Shown piece by piece: positions 1 to 5,581 of a stretch of 5,737 nt of DNA (within the stretch, counting starts at the first letter, position 1; each line of letters opens with the position of its first letter). The position numbers were made by a program, and so were the translations under genes. The notes below the pieces were generated by a model, which was not told where the DNA came from, did not search any database, and saw only the letters and a program-made list of their open reading frames with translations. The stretch is from positions 1-5,737 of the forward strand of contig JAOZOM010000120.1 in the NCBI GenBank assembly GCA_029933275.1, given 5' to 3'. The DNA comes from Anaerolineales bacterium (GTDB lineage: Bacteria; Chloroflexota; Anaerolineae; Anaerolineales; Villigracilaceae).

Positions 1-32
1 AAGATTTGGATCGTGACTACCTTTATCGCCGC

Positions 33-53
33 AGGTGAGCAGGTGATAGGTGA
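33..53. repeat. Three closely spaced AGGTGA units downstream of the PSP1 gene
   Basis: AGGTGA occurs at 33-38, 41-46 and 48-53, separated by two bases and then one base. The array lies in the non-coding stretch after the stop codon of the PSP1-like gene. No gene can be assigned confidently to positions 1-74. The array resembles in style the short-period repeats elsewhere in the window, but the unit differs. Three copies of a six-base word is a weak signal. Confidence 0.4.
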
Positions 54-74
54 TTGAGATGAAGGCGTATATAA

Positions 75-980
75 TTATTTTTCTTGCTCGTCTTTCTTTT
101 TTTCGCAATCCCCGTTGCAGGGGTTTTCGGCTTTGCGGCGGATGGCTTCACGCTCGTTCCATGGCTCAATTTCGTCACGATGGAAGTGATGGCGCGCGCC
201 GCGCACTTCGTCATCTAATTGGACGATTACGGTTTCTGTGAGGGGATTCAGGTCAATTACTCTGCCCTCGCCTTTGGGTGTGACGACACGTTTTTTGCGC
301 TTGGGGAGAGTTTTGCGGGCTTTGGCGTAGGCTTCGTATTCGTAGATTAGGCAGCAGCGCAGGCGACCGCACATGCCGGTAATTTCGGAGGGGGCGAGGG
401 AGATGCCCTGTGCCTTTGCCATTTTGATGGAGATGGGACTGAAGTCGGTGAGAAATTTGGTACAGCAGCGTTTTTCGATGCCGCATGCGCCCAAGCCGCC
501 GATGATTTTGGCAACGTCGCGAGGTCCGATTTGGCGCATTTCAACCTTTGTGTTTTGAAAATGTTTTTGCATGGCATTTCGCAATTTATTCAGGTTGATT
601 TTTTCATCCCCCTCGTGGCTGTAGAGATAGCTGAGGTGTGAACCATCGAAATTGAAATCGGCTTTGATAATTTTGACAACAGGTAGTTTCATTTTGCTGG
701 CAACTTCACGGCAGTCGATGAGTGCTTCGGTTTCTTTGGCTTTCCACGTTTGGGAGAGAAGTAGGTCGCGCGGGGTGGCGCGGCGAATTACTTTTTTCCA
801 ACCGCCTTTATTGTTTTTTGGGGTAGTTTCGGGAATTTGGACGACTTCGCCGAGATGGTCGCCGCGAGCGGTATCTACAATGACATGCTCGCCGACCTTT
901 ATTTCAGGAAAATCACTAGAATTGAAGTGATAAATTTTGCCTATTTGGTTGAATCGGATTCCGATAATATATGGTTGCAT
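75..980 (-). CDS. PSP1 C-terminal domain protein, YaaT/RicT-like
   Basis: A 301-residue protein of the PSP1 (YaaT) family. The N-terminus MQPYIIGIRF and the segment VIVDTARGDHLGEVV at about residues 34-48 are typical of the family. The conserved core at about 163-214 carries two cysteine clusters: C166 with C172-C173, and C204 with C209-C210, around SPISIKMAK. In Bacillus subtilis, YaaT works with YlbF and YmcA as a complex that binds [4Fe-4S] clusters and influences RNase Y-dependent mRNA processing. That role is family knowledge and is not proven here. The charged tail adds C288 and C292. The ATG at 980 was chosen because the family-like sequence starts there. An ATG at 1043 would translate through the terminator hairpin. 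No Shine-Dalgarno precedes 980, and a TATAAT lies 7 nt upstream, so the mRNA may be leaderless. The usual length is about 270-300 residues, so the gene is complete. Confidence 0.9.
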   Translation of the reverse strand: MQPYIIGIRFNQIGKIYHFNSSDFPEIKVGEHVIVDTARGDHLGEVVQIPETTPKNNKGGWKKVIRRATPRDLLLSQTWKAKETEALIDCREVASKMKLPVVKIIKADFNFDGSHLSYLYSHEGDEKINLNKLRNAMQKHFQNTKVEMRQIGPRDVAKIIGGLGACGIEKRCCTKFLTDFSPISIKMAKAQGISLAPSEITGMCGRLRCCLIYEYEAYAKARKTLPKRKKRVVTPKGEGRVIDLNPLTETVIVQLDDEVRGARHHFHRDEIEPWNEREAIRRKAENPCNGDCEKKKDEQEK

Positions 981-987
981 AGCCGCT

Positions 988-993
988 ATTATA
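988..993 (-). promoter_or_regulatory. Perfect -10 box of the PSP1-like gene, possibly leaderless
   Basis: The minus strand reads TATAAT here, with 7 nt (AGCGGCT) between it and the ATG at 980. A start site 6-8 nt after the -10 would fall on or next to the ATG. No convincing TTGACA lies 16-18 nt upstream, where the terminator stem sits. The absence of a ribosome-binding site supports a leaderless transcript. This is inference from position only. Confidence 0.55.
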
Positions 994-1004
994 CCGTTAA
1001 GCAG

Positions 1005-1037
1005 AAAAGGGCGGGAGTTAAAATCCTGCCCTTTTTT
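1005..1037. terminator. Bidirectional hairpin terminator between mrp and the PSP1-like gene
   Basis: Bases 1005-1016 pair with 1024-1035 in a 12 bp stem (AAAAGGGCGGGA with TCCTGCCCTTTT, one G-T pair) around a 7 nt loop. The plus-strand side ends in six T. The minus-strand side ends in TTTT. Both neighbours are on the minus strand, so the working role is probably to stop mrp transcription just before the promoter of the PSP1-like gene. The longer T-run faces the other direction and could block antisense transcription. Confidence 0.75.
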
Positions 1038-1040
1038 ATC

Positions 1041-1120
1041 CACGAAGTCACACGAAGATACACGAAGTTTTTAAGAAACTCTTGTTGCCTTTGTCTCTTT
1101 TGTATCCTTTGTTACCTTTC
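1041..1120. repeat. Opposed CACGAAG/CTTTGT microrepeat arrays forming an imperfect hairpin
   Basis: The left arm has CACGAAG at 1041, 1051 and 1061, an exact 10 bp period. The right arm has CCTTTGT-like units starting at 1088, 1097, 1106 and 1115, a 9 bp period, in reverse orientation. A short apical stem joins them (AGTTT at 1066-1070 with AAACT at 1076-1080). The block fills the trailer between the mrp stop codon at 1121 and the terminator. It shares its unit with the hairpin at 5605-5690. Confidence 0.7.
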
Positions 1121-2182
1121 TTAATTCGTGATATTAATTTTCAAATCAAGTTTATTTGTGTTTTCGTCTAGTGCGGCGATGCTGATGGCTTGAGCCACTT
1201 TTTCTGCAATTTCTTGCATGGCTTTGGCGGCATCTGAATCTGGTTGGGCAATCACAGCGGGTTGACCCTGATCGCCAGATAGGCGGACAAAAGCGTTCAT
1301 GGGGACTGAGCCTAAGAAGGGAACTTCAGCAGATGTAGCGAGGGATTCGCCGCCACCGTGACCAAAAACATCCCCTGTCATATTTTCGATAACGCCTAAA
1401 ATCGGAACATCTAGTTTCTGGAACATTCCCAATCCGCGGCTTGCATCTTCCAAAGAGACAGTTTGCGGGAGAGTGACGAGGATCGCACCACTGAGCGGAA
1501 GCGATTGTGCGAGCGTGAGCGGCGCATCGCCTGTTCCCGGGGGCAGGTCGATAATGAGGTAATCTAGTTCGCCCCAGTCAACATCGGTGAGGAACTGACG
1601 GATTGCTGAGTGAAGCATTGCCCCGCGCCAAATGAGTGGTTGTCCAGGCTTGACAAGGAATCCCATTGACATAATTTTTACGCCAAAGGCTTCGGCGGGA
1701 ACAAGTTTTTCTTTGGTTGCAGGCGGGAGTTTTTCGATTCCCATCATAGTGGGGATGTTTGGTCCGTAAATATCCGCATCCAGCAAACCAACGCGTGCGC
1801 CGCTTTTTGCCAGCGCAACTGCGAGATTTACGGCGATGGTCGATTTCCCTACGCCGCCCTTGCCGGAGCCAACCGCAATCGCGTTGCGGATGGGCGTGTC
1901 AACAAGTCCGCGATTTCTGCCATCGCTGGGGACGTCGGCATCCATTTTGATGTTGACGGTTTTTACACCTTTAACTTTTTCCACAGCTTGGAGTGCATCG
2001 GCTTTGATGGAGCCTTTGAGCGGACAAGCCGGAGTGGTGAGAAAGATGCTGAAATTAACCGTATCGCCTTTGATTTTAACTTCACGAATCATGCCGAGCG
2101 TTACAAGGTCTTTGTGCAGATCAGGGTCCATTACATTGCTGAGGGCGGCGAGAACTGCGTCTTTTGTGATTTTTTTTGCCAT
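1121..2182 (-). CDS. mrp: Mrp/NBP35-family Fe-S carrier ATPase with N-terminal MIP18 domain
   Basis: A 353-residue P-loop ATPase of the Mrp/ApbC/NBP35 family, which carries or assembles Fe-S clusters in the cytosol. Residues about 5-85 form a MIP18 (DUF59) domain with TTPACP at 49-54. The ATPase domain has a deviant Walker A, GSGKGGVGKST, at 105-115 with signature lysine K108. It also has the switch LLDADIYGPNIP at 133-144 and the Walker B-type segment LIIDLPPGTGDAP at 209-221. The expected CxxC near residues 267-275 is absent: the sequence runs IENMTGDVFGHGGG. C53 is the only cysteine in the protein. The gene lies downstream of nuoB-CD-I on the same strand. Its eukaryotic relative Ind1/NUBPL serves complex I assembly, so a link to Nuo clusters is plausible but inferred. 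The start at 2182 has AGAAGG (2188-2193) five bases upstream. Length and motifs indicate an intact gene. Confidence 0.95.
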   Translation of the reverse strand: MAKKITKDAVLAALSNVMDPDLHKDLVTLGMIREVKIKGDTVNFSIFLTTPACPLKGSIKADALQAVEKVKGVKTVNIKMDADVPSDGRNRGLVDTPIRNAIAVGSGKGGVGKSTIAVNLAVALAKSGARVGLLDADIYGPNIPTMMGIEKLPPATKEKLVPAEAFGVKIMSMGFLVKPGQPLIWRGAMLHSAIRQFLTDVDWGELDYLIIDLPPGTGDAPLTLAQSLPLSGAILVTLPQTVSLEDASRGLGMFQKLDVPILGVIENMTGDVFGHGGGESLATSAEVPFLGSVPMNAFVRLSGDQGQPAVIAQPDSDAAKAMQEIAEKVAQAISIAALDENTNKLDLKINITN

Positions 2183-2186
2183 TATT

Positions 2187-2194
2187 ACCTTCTT
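2187..2194 (-). promoter_or_regulatory. Ribosome-binding site of mrp
   Basis: The minus strand reads AAGAAGGT just upstream of the mrp ATG, a partial but well-placed Shine-Dalgarno. It supports the start at 2182. Confidence 0.7.
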
Positions 2195-2249
2195 TTTTTG
2201 TCAAATTGAGCGTTTCGCAAAGGGATTGCGTAACTCTTTTGCATTGGGA

Positions 2250-2266
2250 ATTATGTTTTACATAAT
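2250..2266. promoter_or_regulatory. Operator-like palindrome at the mrp promoter
   Basis: ATTATGT and ACATAAT form a perfect 7 bp inverted repeat around TTT. It overlaps the candidate -10 of mrp (2262-2267) and its expected start site near 2255, where a repressor would act. No regulator is identifiable. A palindrome of this size can arise by chance in AT-rich DNA. Confidence 0.35.
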
Positions 2267-2289
2267 ATACGTTGTATTTTACCAATCAA
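2262..2289 (-). promoter_or_regulatory. Candidate promoter of mrp
   Basis: The minus strand has TTGATT (2284-2289, 4 of 6 to TTGACA), a 16 bp spacer and TATTAT (2262-2267, 5 of 6 to TATAAT). The start site would be near 2255, giving a leader of about 70 nt that holds a near-perfect inverted repeat, TTTCGCAA (2213-2220) and TTGCGTAA (2226-2233). No clear terminator follows nuoI, so read-through from the nuo operon is also possible. Confidence 0.45.
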
Positions 2290-2372
2290 GTCTTAACGAT
2301 GAGTTAGAAAAAATAGGTTGAAAGGTAGCAAAACAAAAAAACACAGCCTTCCAATCTATAAACTAAGACTTG

Positions 2373-3008
2373 CTAACCTGCTTTTTGAGCTGCCTTTGCC
2401 GCGGCTTTTGCTTCTCTAGCCGCTTTTTTAGCGGCTTTAGCCTCTTCTGCCTCTTTGCGGAGGGCGACTTCTTTTGCGTTGTTGATTGGACGAATTTCAT
2501 CGTAATAAGAAGCGGGTTTCATCAAATCGTCAAGATGATAGACGGTGCGCCCGTAGGAGGCGAGTTCGTAATCGTGATCCATCTTGATCGAGTCGAAGGG
2601 GCAAAATTCGGCGCAGAGACCGCAGTTCATGCAAATATCCGCATCAATGGTGAATGCCACGGGATGAGCGGCTGGGCGACCAGTTACGGGGTCGGAGGCA
2701 CGTTCAATCCAGATGCACTGGGGCGGGCAGACTTTTGCGCAAATCCCACAAGCGGTACAGCGATTCACTTTTTCGCCATCTACTTCATCGTAGACCAAGA
2801 AGGGGATATAGCGAAATTCTTCTGGCACGGGTAATTTTTCTTCAGGATATTGGATGGTGAAGATACCATTCGCATCCTTGCTGGAGCGATGTTTGATGCC
2901 CTCGGCGGTGTAATAGCGTTTACCGAGCCATCGAATATCGTCCAAGTATGTGTTGATAAAGCGTTTTGCGGTAACGCCAAGACCTTTTAGAATACCTTTT
3001 CCATACAT
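2373..3008 (-). CDS. nuoI: NADH-quinone oxidoreductase subunit I (NuoI)
   Basis: A 211-residue complex I subunit with two [4Fe-4S] ferredoxin motifs, the sites of clusters N6a and N6b that pass electrons toward N2 in NuoB. The first motif has C84, C87, C90 and C94-P. The second has C126, C129, C132 and C136-P. An extra C98 follows the first motif. The N-terminus (KGILKGLGVTAKRFI) is the usual amphipathic entry of NuoI, which lies on the membrane-facing side of the peripheral arm. The last 28 residues (about 184-211) are an Ala/Lys/Glu-rich tail with repeated KAA steps. Its function is unknown and it is not part of the cluster-binding fold. The ATG at 3008 is preceded at 8 nt by AAGGAG, which overlaps the nuoCD stop codon. 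It is the last gene of the visible nuo operon, and nuoH, its usual upstream neighbour, is missing. Confidence 0.96.
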   Translation of the reverse strand: MYGKGILKGLGVTAKRFINTYLDDIRWLGKRYYTAEGIKHRSSKDANGIFTIQYPEEKLPVPEEFRYIPFLVYDEVDGEKVNRCTACGICAKVCPPQCIWIERASDPVTGRPAAHPVAFTIDADICMNCGLCAEFCPFDSIKMDHDYELASYGRTVYHLDDLMKPASYYDEIRPINNAKEVALRKEAEEAKAAKKAAREAKAAAKAAQKAG

Positions 3009-3016
3009 GGTTTATT

Positions 3017-3022
3017 CTCCTT
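3017..3022 (-). promoter_or_regulatory. Ribosome-binding site of nuoI, overlapping the nuoCD stop
   Basis: AAGGAG lies 8 nt before the nuoI ATG and shares bases 3021-3022 with the TAA of nuoCD (3021-3023). This fixes the nuoI start and suggests coupled translation. Confidence 0.85.
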
Positions 3023-4742
3023 ATCGGTCGGTTTCGCCGAGAACAATATCAATTGAGCCAAGCACGGCTACGACATCGGCAATTTTCAAGCCTACGCACA
3101 TTGGTCCGAAGGCGGTCAGGTTGATGAAGGATGGGGCGCGGACGTGGTAACGATATGGGTTGCCAGTGCCATCAGAAACGAGGTAAAAACCTAGTTCGCC
3201 TTTGGGTCCTTCAACGCGTCCATAGGATTCGCCTGCGGGGACTTTCATCTGATAGCGGGGTTTGCCCGTTTGGATTTCGCCTTCGGGGATTTGCTCAACA
3301 GCCTGTTGGATGATTTTCAATGATTCGCGGATTTCATCTAGGCGGATGGCGTAGCGGTCGTAGATGTCGCCGTTGTAGCGGACGGCTACGTCGAAATCGA
3401 AGCGGTCGTAGATGCTGTAGGGCGCGGCGCGGCGGATATCGTAGGGGACACCGGAGGCACGGAGCATAGGTCCGGCGGCGGAGTATTTGATGGCATCTTC
3501 GGTGGAGAGGTAGCCTTGCCCGACTGTTCGGGAGCGGAGAATTTCGTTCTCGCTCAGGAATCTGTCTATTTCGTCCGTTTTTCGCGGTAATCTGTCGAAG
3601 ACCAAACCTTTGATTTTTTGCAACGCGCCAGCCGGAAGGTCACGGGCGAGTCCGCCAAATCTAAAGTAGTTGCACATCATTCTTGATCCAGAGACCATCT
3701 CGAAGATATCCAGCACCAATTCCCGTTCTTCAATCGCATAGAGGGAGGGGGTGAAGAATGCGCCGATGTCGTTTAGGAACATGCCGATCGCGAAGAGGTG
3801 GTTTTGAACTCGGGTGAGTTCTGCCATAATCACACGGATATAGTCCGCGCGCTCCGGGACTTCGATGCCGAGCAGTTTTTCGACTGCGAGGGCATAACCG
3901 AAGTTGTTGCTCATCGAGGAGAGGTAATCGAGGCGGTCGGTGAAGGGCATATTTTGGAGATAGGTGTTGCGCTCGCCGATTTTTTCGTGGTTGCGATGCA
4001 AGTAGCCCATCACGGGTTTTAAGTTCATGATGGTTTCGCCGTCGAGGGTGGCGGCGATGCGGAAAACGCCATGCGTGGAGGGGTGTTGCGGTCCGAGGTT
4101 GACGGTGATATGGTCGGTTCTTAGACCTGTCTTATCGGTGGTTTCGTATTTGGCGAGTGAGCCGTAGAGGGCATCTTCGCCTGCGGGAACCCATTTTTCG
4201 GGGTCGAATTTGTCGGGATATTTGACGTTTGCGCCGTAAGGATTTTTGGCTTCGGCACGTTGGTATTCTGCGGAGGGCCAGCGAGATTTGAAAGGTTTTA
4301 CATCGGCTTCGTAATAGGGTTCTTGCCAATCTTTGCGGAGGGGATGACCTTCGAAACCTTCCCAGAGTAAGATGCGGCGTAGGTCGGGATGACCTGTGAA
4401 TTTGATGCCGAGTAAATCCCAGGCTTCGCGTTCTTGGAAATCTGCGCCGGGATAAATTTCTATTAATGAGGGAACTTCGGGTTTTTCGCGTGGCACTTGT
4501 ACTTTGAAAACCAGTGCTGTCCCGCCGATGGTTTTATACGCGTGATAAACCACTTCAAGTTTTTCTTCTTTGATATAGTCTACGCCGGTGAGGGAGGAAA
4601 GATAATCGTAGCCGTATTCATCGCGTAGGGCGGTGGCGAACTCAATTAGTTTATCGGCGGATACAATATAACCTTCGTAGCCTTTGCGTTCATCGGCGAT
4701 AACGCCTTCAGGGAAGCGGGTGGAGAAATCAGGTGTAGTCAT
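3021..4742 (-). CDS. nuoCD: Fused NADH-quinone oxidoreductase subunits C and D (NuoCD)
   Basis: A 573-residue fusion of NuoC (30 kDa type) and NuoD (49 kDa type), peripheral-arm subunits of complex I. The NuoC part covers about residues 1-145 and shows the family signature EREAWDLLGIKFTGHPDLRR at 104-123, then HPLRKD at 133-138. A polar linker of about 60 residues follows. The NuoD part starts near 208 with ITVNLGPQHPSTHGVFR at 212-228. H224 and Y273 match the quinone-site pair His38/Tyr87 of Thermus Nqo4, with the same 49-residue spacing. The C-terminus, VRAPSFINL to GETDR (534-573), is the normal NuoD end. There is no internal stop, frameshift or obvious internal start. Length is close to the fused E. 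coli NuoCD (about 600 residues). The ATG at 4742 overlaps the nuoB stop as TAATG, with AGAGGA six bases upstream of the overlap, inside nuoB. Confidence 0.96.
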   Translation of the reverse strand: MTTPDFSTRFPEGVIADERKGYEGYIVSADKLIEFATALRDEYGYDYLSSLTGVDYIKEEKLEVVYHAYKTIGGTALVFKVQVPREKPEVPSLIEIYPGADFQEREAWDLLGIKFTGHPDLRRILLWEGFEGHPLRKDWQEPYYEADVKPFKSRWPSAEYQRAEAKNPYGANVKYPDKFDPEKWVPAGEDALYGSLAKYETTDKTGLRTDHITVNLGPQHPSTHGVFRIAATLDGETIMNLKPVMGYLHRNHEKIGERNTYLQNMPFTDRLDYLSSMSNNFGYALAVEKLLGIEVPERADYIRVIMAELTRVQNHLFAIGMFLNDIGAFFTPSLYAIEERELVLDIFEMVSGSRMMCNYFRFGGLARDLPAGALQKIKGLVFDRLPRKTDEIDRFLSENEILRSRTVGQGYLSTEDAIKYSAAGPMLRASGVPYDIRRAAPYSIYDRFDFDVAVRYNGDIYDRYAIRLDEIRESLKIIQQAVEQIPEGEIQTGKPRYQMKVPAGESYGRVEGPKGELGFYLVSDGTGNPYRYHVRAPSFINLTAFGPMCVGLKIADVVAVLGSIDIVLGETDR

Positions 4743-4754
4743 TATGCTTCCTCT
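4740..4754 (-). promoter_or_regulatory. Translational coupling site nuoB/nuoCD
   Basis: The minus strand reads TAATG at 4740-4744, so the nuoB stop and nuoCD start share one base. AGAGGA at 4749-4754 is the ribosome site. Ribosomes finishing nuoB could restart on nuoCD, which would match the equal stoichiometry of these subunits. Confidence 0.8.
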
Positions 4755-5362
4755 CTTGCTGCTTCACTTATCGCAGGAATTTGTTCTTGGTAAATCAAAT
4801 CGGGTCCCAAGATAGGTATGGGGATGGCAGCCAATTCGCCTTTTTGATACCAGCGAACGGTTTTGATAGATTGGGTATCAATTTTCTCTTGAAGTTTAAT
4901 AAGACCATTGATCAGAGCTTGCGGGGTGGGGGGGCAACCGGGGATATAAACATCAACGGGGATGAGTTTATCGACACCAGAGATTACGTTGTAGCCTTCT
5001 TTGAAAGGACCACCGCCAGAAGCGCACGCGCCCATTGCCACAACGTATTTCGGCTCGGGCATTTGGTTATAAAGCCGAACAATGGTTGGCGCCATTTTCT
5101 TCGTCACGGTGCCGGAAACGATCATCATATCGGATTGGCGCGGGCTAGGGCGCATCACTTCCATCCCGAAGCGGGAGAAATCGTAGCGGCTCGCAGCTGT
5201 ACAAATCATCTCAATCGCGCAACATGCCAAGCCAAACATCATGGGCCAAACGGATGAACGCCGTCCCCAGTTATAAATGCGGTCTATGGTTGTAATCGAG
5301 ACCACGCCCTCAATTTCTTCAGGGATTTCATAACCGGGAGAATTTAGGCTTTTATTTTCCAT
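4742..5362 (-). CDS. nuoB: NADH-quinone oxidoreductase subunit B (NuoB)
   Basis: A 206-residue NuoB (PSST type), the complex I subunit that carries the terminal [4Fe-4S] cluster N2 next to the quinone site formed with NuoD. The four expected N2 ligands are present: C47-C48 in FGLACCAIEM, C113 in MGACASGGGPF and C143 in IPGCPPTPQAL. The core SRFGMEVMRPSPRQSDMM (about 63-80) is highly conserved in the family. Only a short tail follows the core. The ATG at 5362 was chosen because AAGGAG lies 7 nt upstream and the family-like protein begins there. The same frame is open up to 5473, but that part only translates the hairpin repeat and is lysine/arginine-rich nonsense. It is the first gene of the operon, driven by the promoter at 5500-5528. 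Confidence 0.97.
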   Translation of the reverse strand: MENKSLNSPGYEIPEEIEGVVSITTIDRIYNWGRRSSVWPMMFGLACCAIEMICTAASRYDFSRFGMEVMRPSPRQSDMMIVSGTVTKKMAPTIVRLYNQMPEPKYVVAMGACASGGGPFKEGYNVISGVDKLIPVDVYIPGCPPTPQALINGLIKLQEKIDTQSIKTVRWYQKGELAAIPIPILGPDLIYQEQIPAISEAAREEA

Positions 5363-5369
5363 TAATATT

Positions 5370-5375
5370 CTCCTT
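5370..5375 (-). promoter_or_regulatory. Ribosome-binding site that decides the nuoB start
   Basis: AAGGAG lies 7 nt before the ATG at 5362 and directly abuts the base of the hairpin at 5377-5477. It rules against the longer open frame starting at 5473. Confidence 0.85.
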
Positions 5376-5376
5376 T

Positions 5377-5477
5377 TTTTTTGAACACGGATTTCACGGA
5401 TTGCACGGAGATAGCTTTTAATTTTACGGAGAAAAAAGTTTTTCTCTGTTATCTCCGTATTATCCGTGTTCAAAAAA
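5377..5477. repeat. Long hairpin of CACGGAT microrepeats in the nuoB leader
   Basis: The outer stem pairs 5377-5392 with 5462-5477 (16 bp). The middle stem pairs 5405-5413 with 5450-5458 (9 bp). The apical stem pairs 5426-5436 with 5439-5449. Two 12 nt bulges lie on the left side only (5393-5404 and 5414-5425). The left arm is a 9 bp tandem array: CACGGATTT, CACGGATTG, CACGGAGAT (5386-5412). The right arm has the inverted array with one unit fewer. Given the promoter at 5500-5528, the element is transcribed into the 5' leader of the nuo mRNA and ends two bases before the ribosome site. It has no T-run on the exit side, so it is not an ordinary terminator. Confidence 0.8.
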
Positions 5478-5499
5478 TACTTTTTCTTTAATCAGAAAG

Positions 5500-5528
5500 A
5501 TTATAGTGTTCTTGTACTTGTAAGTCAA
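5500..5528 (-). promoter_or_regulatory. Sigma-70-type promoter of the nuoB-CD-I operon
   Basis: The minus strand has TTGACT (5523-5528, 5 of 6), a 17 bp spacer and a perfect TATAAT (5500-5505). The start site would be near 5493, giving a leader of about 130 nt that contains the hairpin repeat. Confidence 0.8.
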
Positions 5529-5571
5529 CGCAGTTGAGAAAACATATATTATCGTAACTACAAAAAGCAAG

Positions 5572-5577
5572 TATAAT
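5572..5577 (+). promoter_or_regulatory. Candidate -10 box for the rightward gene
   Basis: A perfect TATAAT on the plus strand, about 120 bp before the ATG at 5700. The hexamer 17 bp upstream (TTATCG) matches TTGACA poorly, so an activator or a weak -35 would be needed. The start site would be near 5584. Confidence 0.45.
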
Positions 5578-5581
5578 CACG

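Noticed and set aside
1..57. Possible C-terminal tail of a rightward gene (reading ...TTFIAAGEQVIGD, stop at 55-57)
   Set aside because: Only 18 codons are visible, another frame is equally open for its first 11 codons, and the region carries the AGGTGA array. It cannot be supported.
981..1043. A 21-residue N-terminal extension of the PSP1-like protein
   Set aside because: It translates the terminator hairpin and the -10 box, and the family sequence begins at the ATG at 980.
1836..2321. Plus-strand open frame of 161 codons opposite mrp
   Set aside because: Almost all of it is the antisense of the conserved Mrp coding sequence, and its protein matches nothing recognisable.
2287..2372. 9 bp perfect inverted repeat CAAGTCTTA (2287-2295) and TAAGACTTG (2364-2372) between mrp and nuoI
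   Set aside because: With a 68 bp centre, an inverted repeat of this size is expected about once or twice by chance in a window this long. It has no target duplication or internal gene to suggest a mobile element.
2340..2372. Terminator after nuoI
   Set aside because: The minus strand has a run of T near 2333-2340, but no stable stem precedes it. The end of the nuo transcript cannot be placed.
2370..2834. Plus-strand open frame of 154 codons opposite nuoI
   Set aside because: It is antisense to the conserved ferredoxin-motif region of NuoI and has no plausible ribosome site.
4781..5257. Plus-strand open frame of 158 codons opposite nuoB
   Set aside because: It is a shadow of the conserved NuoB sequence with no recognisable domain.
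5363..5473. A 37-residue N-terminal extension of NuoB in the same frame
   Set aside because: It only translates the hairpin repeat, has no ribosome site and is not family-like. AAGGAG at 5370-5375 places the start at 5362.
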